Assembly (NCBI GenBank): GCA_022827165.1
Contig: JAJDTN010000102.1
Span: forward strand, 1 to 6,372
From: Candidatus Latescibacterota bacterium
GTDB lineage: Bacteria > Latescibacterota > UBA2968 > UBA8231
Length of the DNA: 6,372 nt
Direction: 5' to 3'
Part shown: positions 5,417 to 6,372 of the stretch, piece after piece
How positions within the stretch are numbered: position 1 is the stretch's first letter
Layout of the letters: each line of letters opens with the position of its first letter
The notes under the pieces: generated by a model
Databases searched by the model: none
What the model was told of the DNA's origin: nothing
Seen by the model: only the letters and a program-made list of their open reading frames with translations
Program-made: the position numbers and the translations under genes

Positions 5417-6372
5417 ATGCAATGGGCGGCCCAGGCAGCAGTCCTGGCCCTGGTCGGTGCTCTCGCCTTTGGCGCCTGTGGCCGTGATTCTCCGGTGATC
5501 AGCACCGGCAGGGGAGGCGAAGTGGGGTTCGCCATCCCCGATGCCAACCTGCGCGCGGCCATTGCAGGGGCGCTCGGCAAGGGCGGGAAGGCGCCGATCA
5601 CCGTCGATGAGATGGCGTCCCTGACCCGCCTTGACGCACCGAACTCAGGCATTCGCGATCTGACCGGGCTCGAATTCGCTGCCCGCCTGACGCGGTTGCA
5701 TCTCGGTATAGACAAGGTGGATGGCCAGTATGTGAACAGCAACGACATATCCGACCTCACACCGCTGGCCGGCCTGACCAGCCTGACACGGCTGACGCTC
5801 ACTGGCACCGGTGTCTCGGATCTGACACCTCTCATTGGATTGACCAACCTGACAGACCTGTCTCTTGGCGACAACTCCATCGGGGATTTGACGCCTCTCG
5901 CCGGCCTGACCAACCTGACCGATCTGTGGCTCTGGGAGAATGATCTCTCGGATCTGACGCCTCTTGCAGGGCTGACCAACCTGACAGAGCTGGTTCTCTC
6001 CCGTGCCGGCATCTCGGATTTGACGCCTCTCGCTGGACTGACCAACCTGACGGAACTGTGGCTTGGCGACAACTCCATTGCGGATTTGACGCCCCTTGCC
6101 CGACTGACCAGCCTCACATGGCTGTCCCTCTACAACAACAGCGTCTCGGACCTCACCCCCCTCGCCGAACTGACCAGCCTCACATGGCTGACTCTCAACC
6201 AGAACTCCGTTGCGGACCTGACCCCTCTCGCCGGGCTCACCAGCCTCACAGGGCTGTCGCTTGGCGAAAACTCCATTACGGATCTCACCCCCCTCGGCGG
6301 GCTGCCCAGCCTCACAAGCCTGTCCCTTGACGCGAACTCCATTGCGGACCTCACCCCCCTCGCCGGACTGAC
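5417..6372 (+). CDS. Leucine-rich-repeat lipoprotein, internalin-like (3' end outside window)
   Basis: Predicted to be an envelope-anchored protein-protein or ligand-binding scaffold. The first 318 residues are visible and no stop occurs before the window edge. Residues 1-21 form a lipoprotein signal (hydrophobic AAVLALVGALAF, then FGAC), with Cys21 as the lipidated residue; the lipobox is acceptable but has F at -3. A short linker leads to a cap (IPDANLRAAIAGALG from residue 40, then PITVDEMASLTRLDAPNSGIRDLTGL), typical of bacterial LRR proteins of this type. A first irregular repeat carries about ten extra residues (around DKVDGQYVNSND). Regular 22-residue SDS22/internalin-type repeats follow, L-x-x-L-T-x-L-x-L-x-x-N-x-I-x-D-L-T-P-L-A-x. 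ATG 5417 is chosen, but it has no good ribosome binding site and its n-region has no basic residue. TTG 5366 overlaps the upstream stop (ttga) and would add 17 residues rich in arginine, giving a more usual signal-peptide n-region. Base composition is clearly less GC-rich than upstream. The ligand is unknown. Confidence 0.85.
   Translation, partial: MQWAAQAAVLALVGALAFGACGRDSPVISTGRGGEVGFAIPDANLRAAIAGALGKGGKAPITVDEMASLTRLDAPNSGIRDLTGLEFAARLTRLHLGIDKVDGQYVNSNDISDLTPLAGLTSLTRLTLTGTGVSDLTPLIGLTNLTDLSLGDNSIGDLTPLAGLTNLTDLWLWENDLSDLTPLAGLTNLTELVLSRAGISDLTPLAGLTNLTELWLGDNSIADLTPLARLTSLTWLSLYNNSVSDLTPLAELTSLTWLTLNQNSVADLTPLAGLTSLTGLSLGENSITDLTPLGGLPSLTSLSLDANSIADLTPLAGL
5753..6372 (+). repeat. 66-bp tandem repeat array coding for 22-residue LRRs
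   Basis: Codons for D-L-T-P-L recur at 5753, 5819, 5885, 5951, 6017, 6083, 6149, 6215, 6281 and 6347, exactly 66 bases apart. That is nine full units plus a tenth cut by the window edge, with no insertion or deletion. Units are diverged rather than identical. The longest exact match I noticed is 17 bases (cttggcgacaactccat at 5864 and 6062, three units apart). An earlier irregular unit begins with D-L-T-G-L at 5657, 96 bases before the regular array. Confidence 0.92.

Noticed and set aside
5317..6117. - strand open frame with a repeating R-L-V-S-P-A-R-G-V-K-S pattern opposite the LRR array.
   Set aside because: The periodicity is only the reverse complement of the 66-bp LRR units. The + strand reading gives a signal peptide, lipobox, known cap and LRR consensus.
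5753..6372. Possible CRISPR array or intergenic satellite, because of regular spacing.
   Set aside because: The units are contiguous, diverged and exactly in codon phase, with no spacers. They encode leucine-rich repeats.

Overview
The window reads as chromosomal DNA from a GC-rich bacterium. There are no introns, genes are tightly packed, Shine-Dalgarno sites precede some starts, and the first ~5.3 kb is visibly very GC-rich with G/C-biased third codon positions. The lineage cannot be fixed from the sequence alone. The combination of a propeller-type glycosidase-like protein, a TIM-barrel glycosidase-like protein and an internalin-like leucine-rich-repeat lipoprotein resembles what I know from Planctomycetes-, Poribacteria- and Latescibacteria-type environmental genomes. 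That is an inference by resemblance, not a demonstrated placement.

Layout, all genes on the + strand. (1) 1-1131 is the C-terminal half of a catalase-peroxidase (katG), cut by the left window edge and followed by a strong GC-rich hairpin. (2) 1307-1687 is a small stand-alone SnoaL/NTF2-like protein. (3) 1777-4128 encodes a 783-residue protein with N-terminal beta-sandwich-like modules, a central region resembling the five-bladed propeller of GH32/GH43-type enzymes, and a C-terminal jelly-roll-like module. It has a recognisable promoter and a strong Shine-Dalgarno site. (4) A second glycosidase-like gene, ending at 5369 with a TIM-barrel-like fold, starts at or next to the stop of (3). (5) From 5417 to the right edge runs an unfinished lipoprotein made of an internalin-type N-terminal cap and 22-residue leucine-rich repeats, encoded by an exact 66-bp-periodic array.

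Genes 3 and 4 form a clear two-gene transcription and translation unit, probably acting on the same carbohydrate. Neither has a visible signal peptide, so both are predicted to be cytoplasmic, and their substrate cannot be told from the sequence. The LRR gene follows closely but is separated by a 9-bp hairpin, is visibly less GC-rich, and encodes an envelope-anchored protein, so it may be an independent unit. katG (peroxide detoxification) and the SnoaL-like gene have no obvious functional link to the glycosidase pair. No RNA genes, CRISPR arrays, insertion sequences, transposases or attachment sites were recognised.
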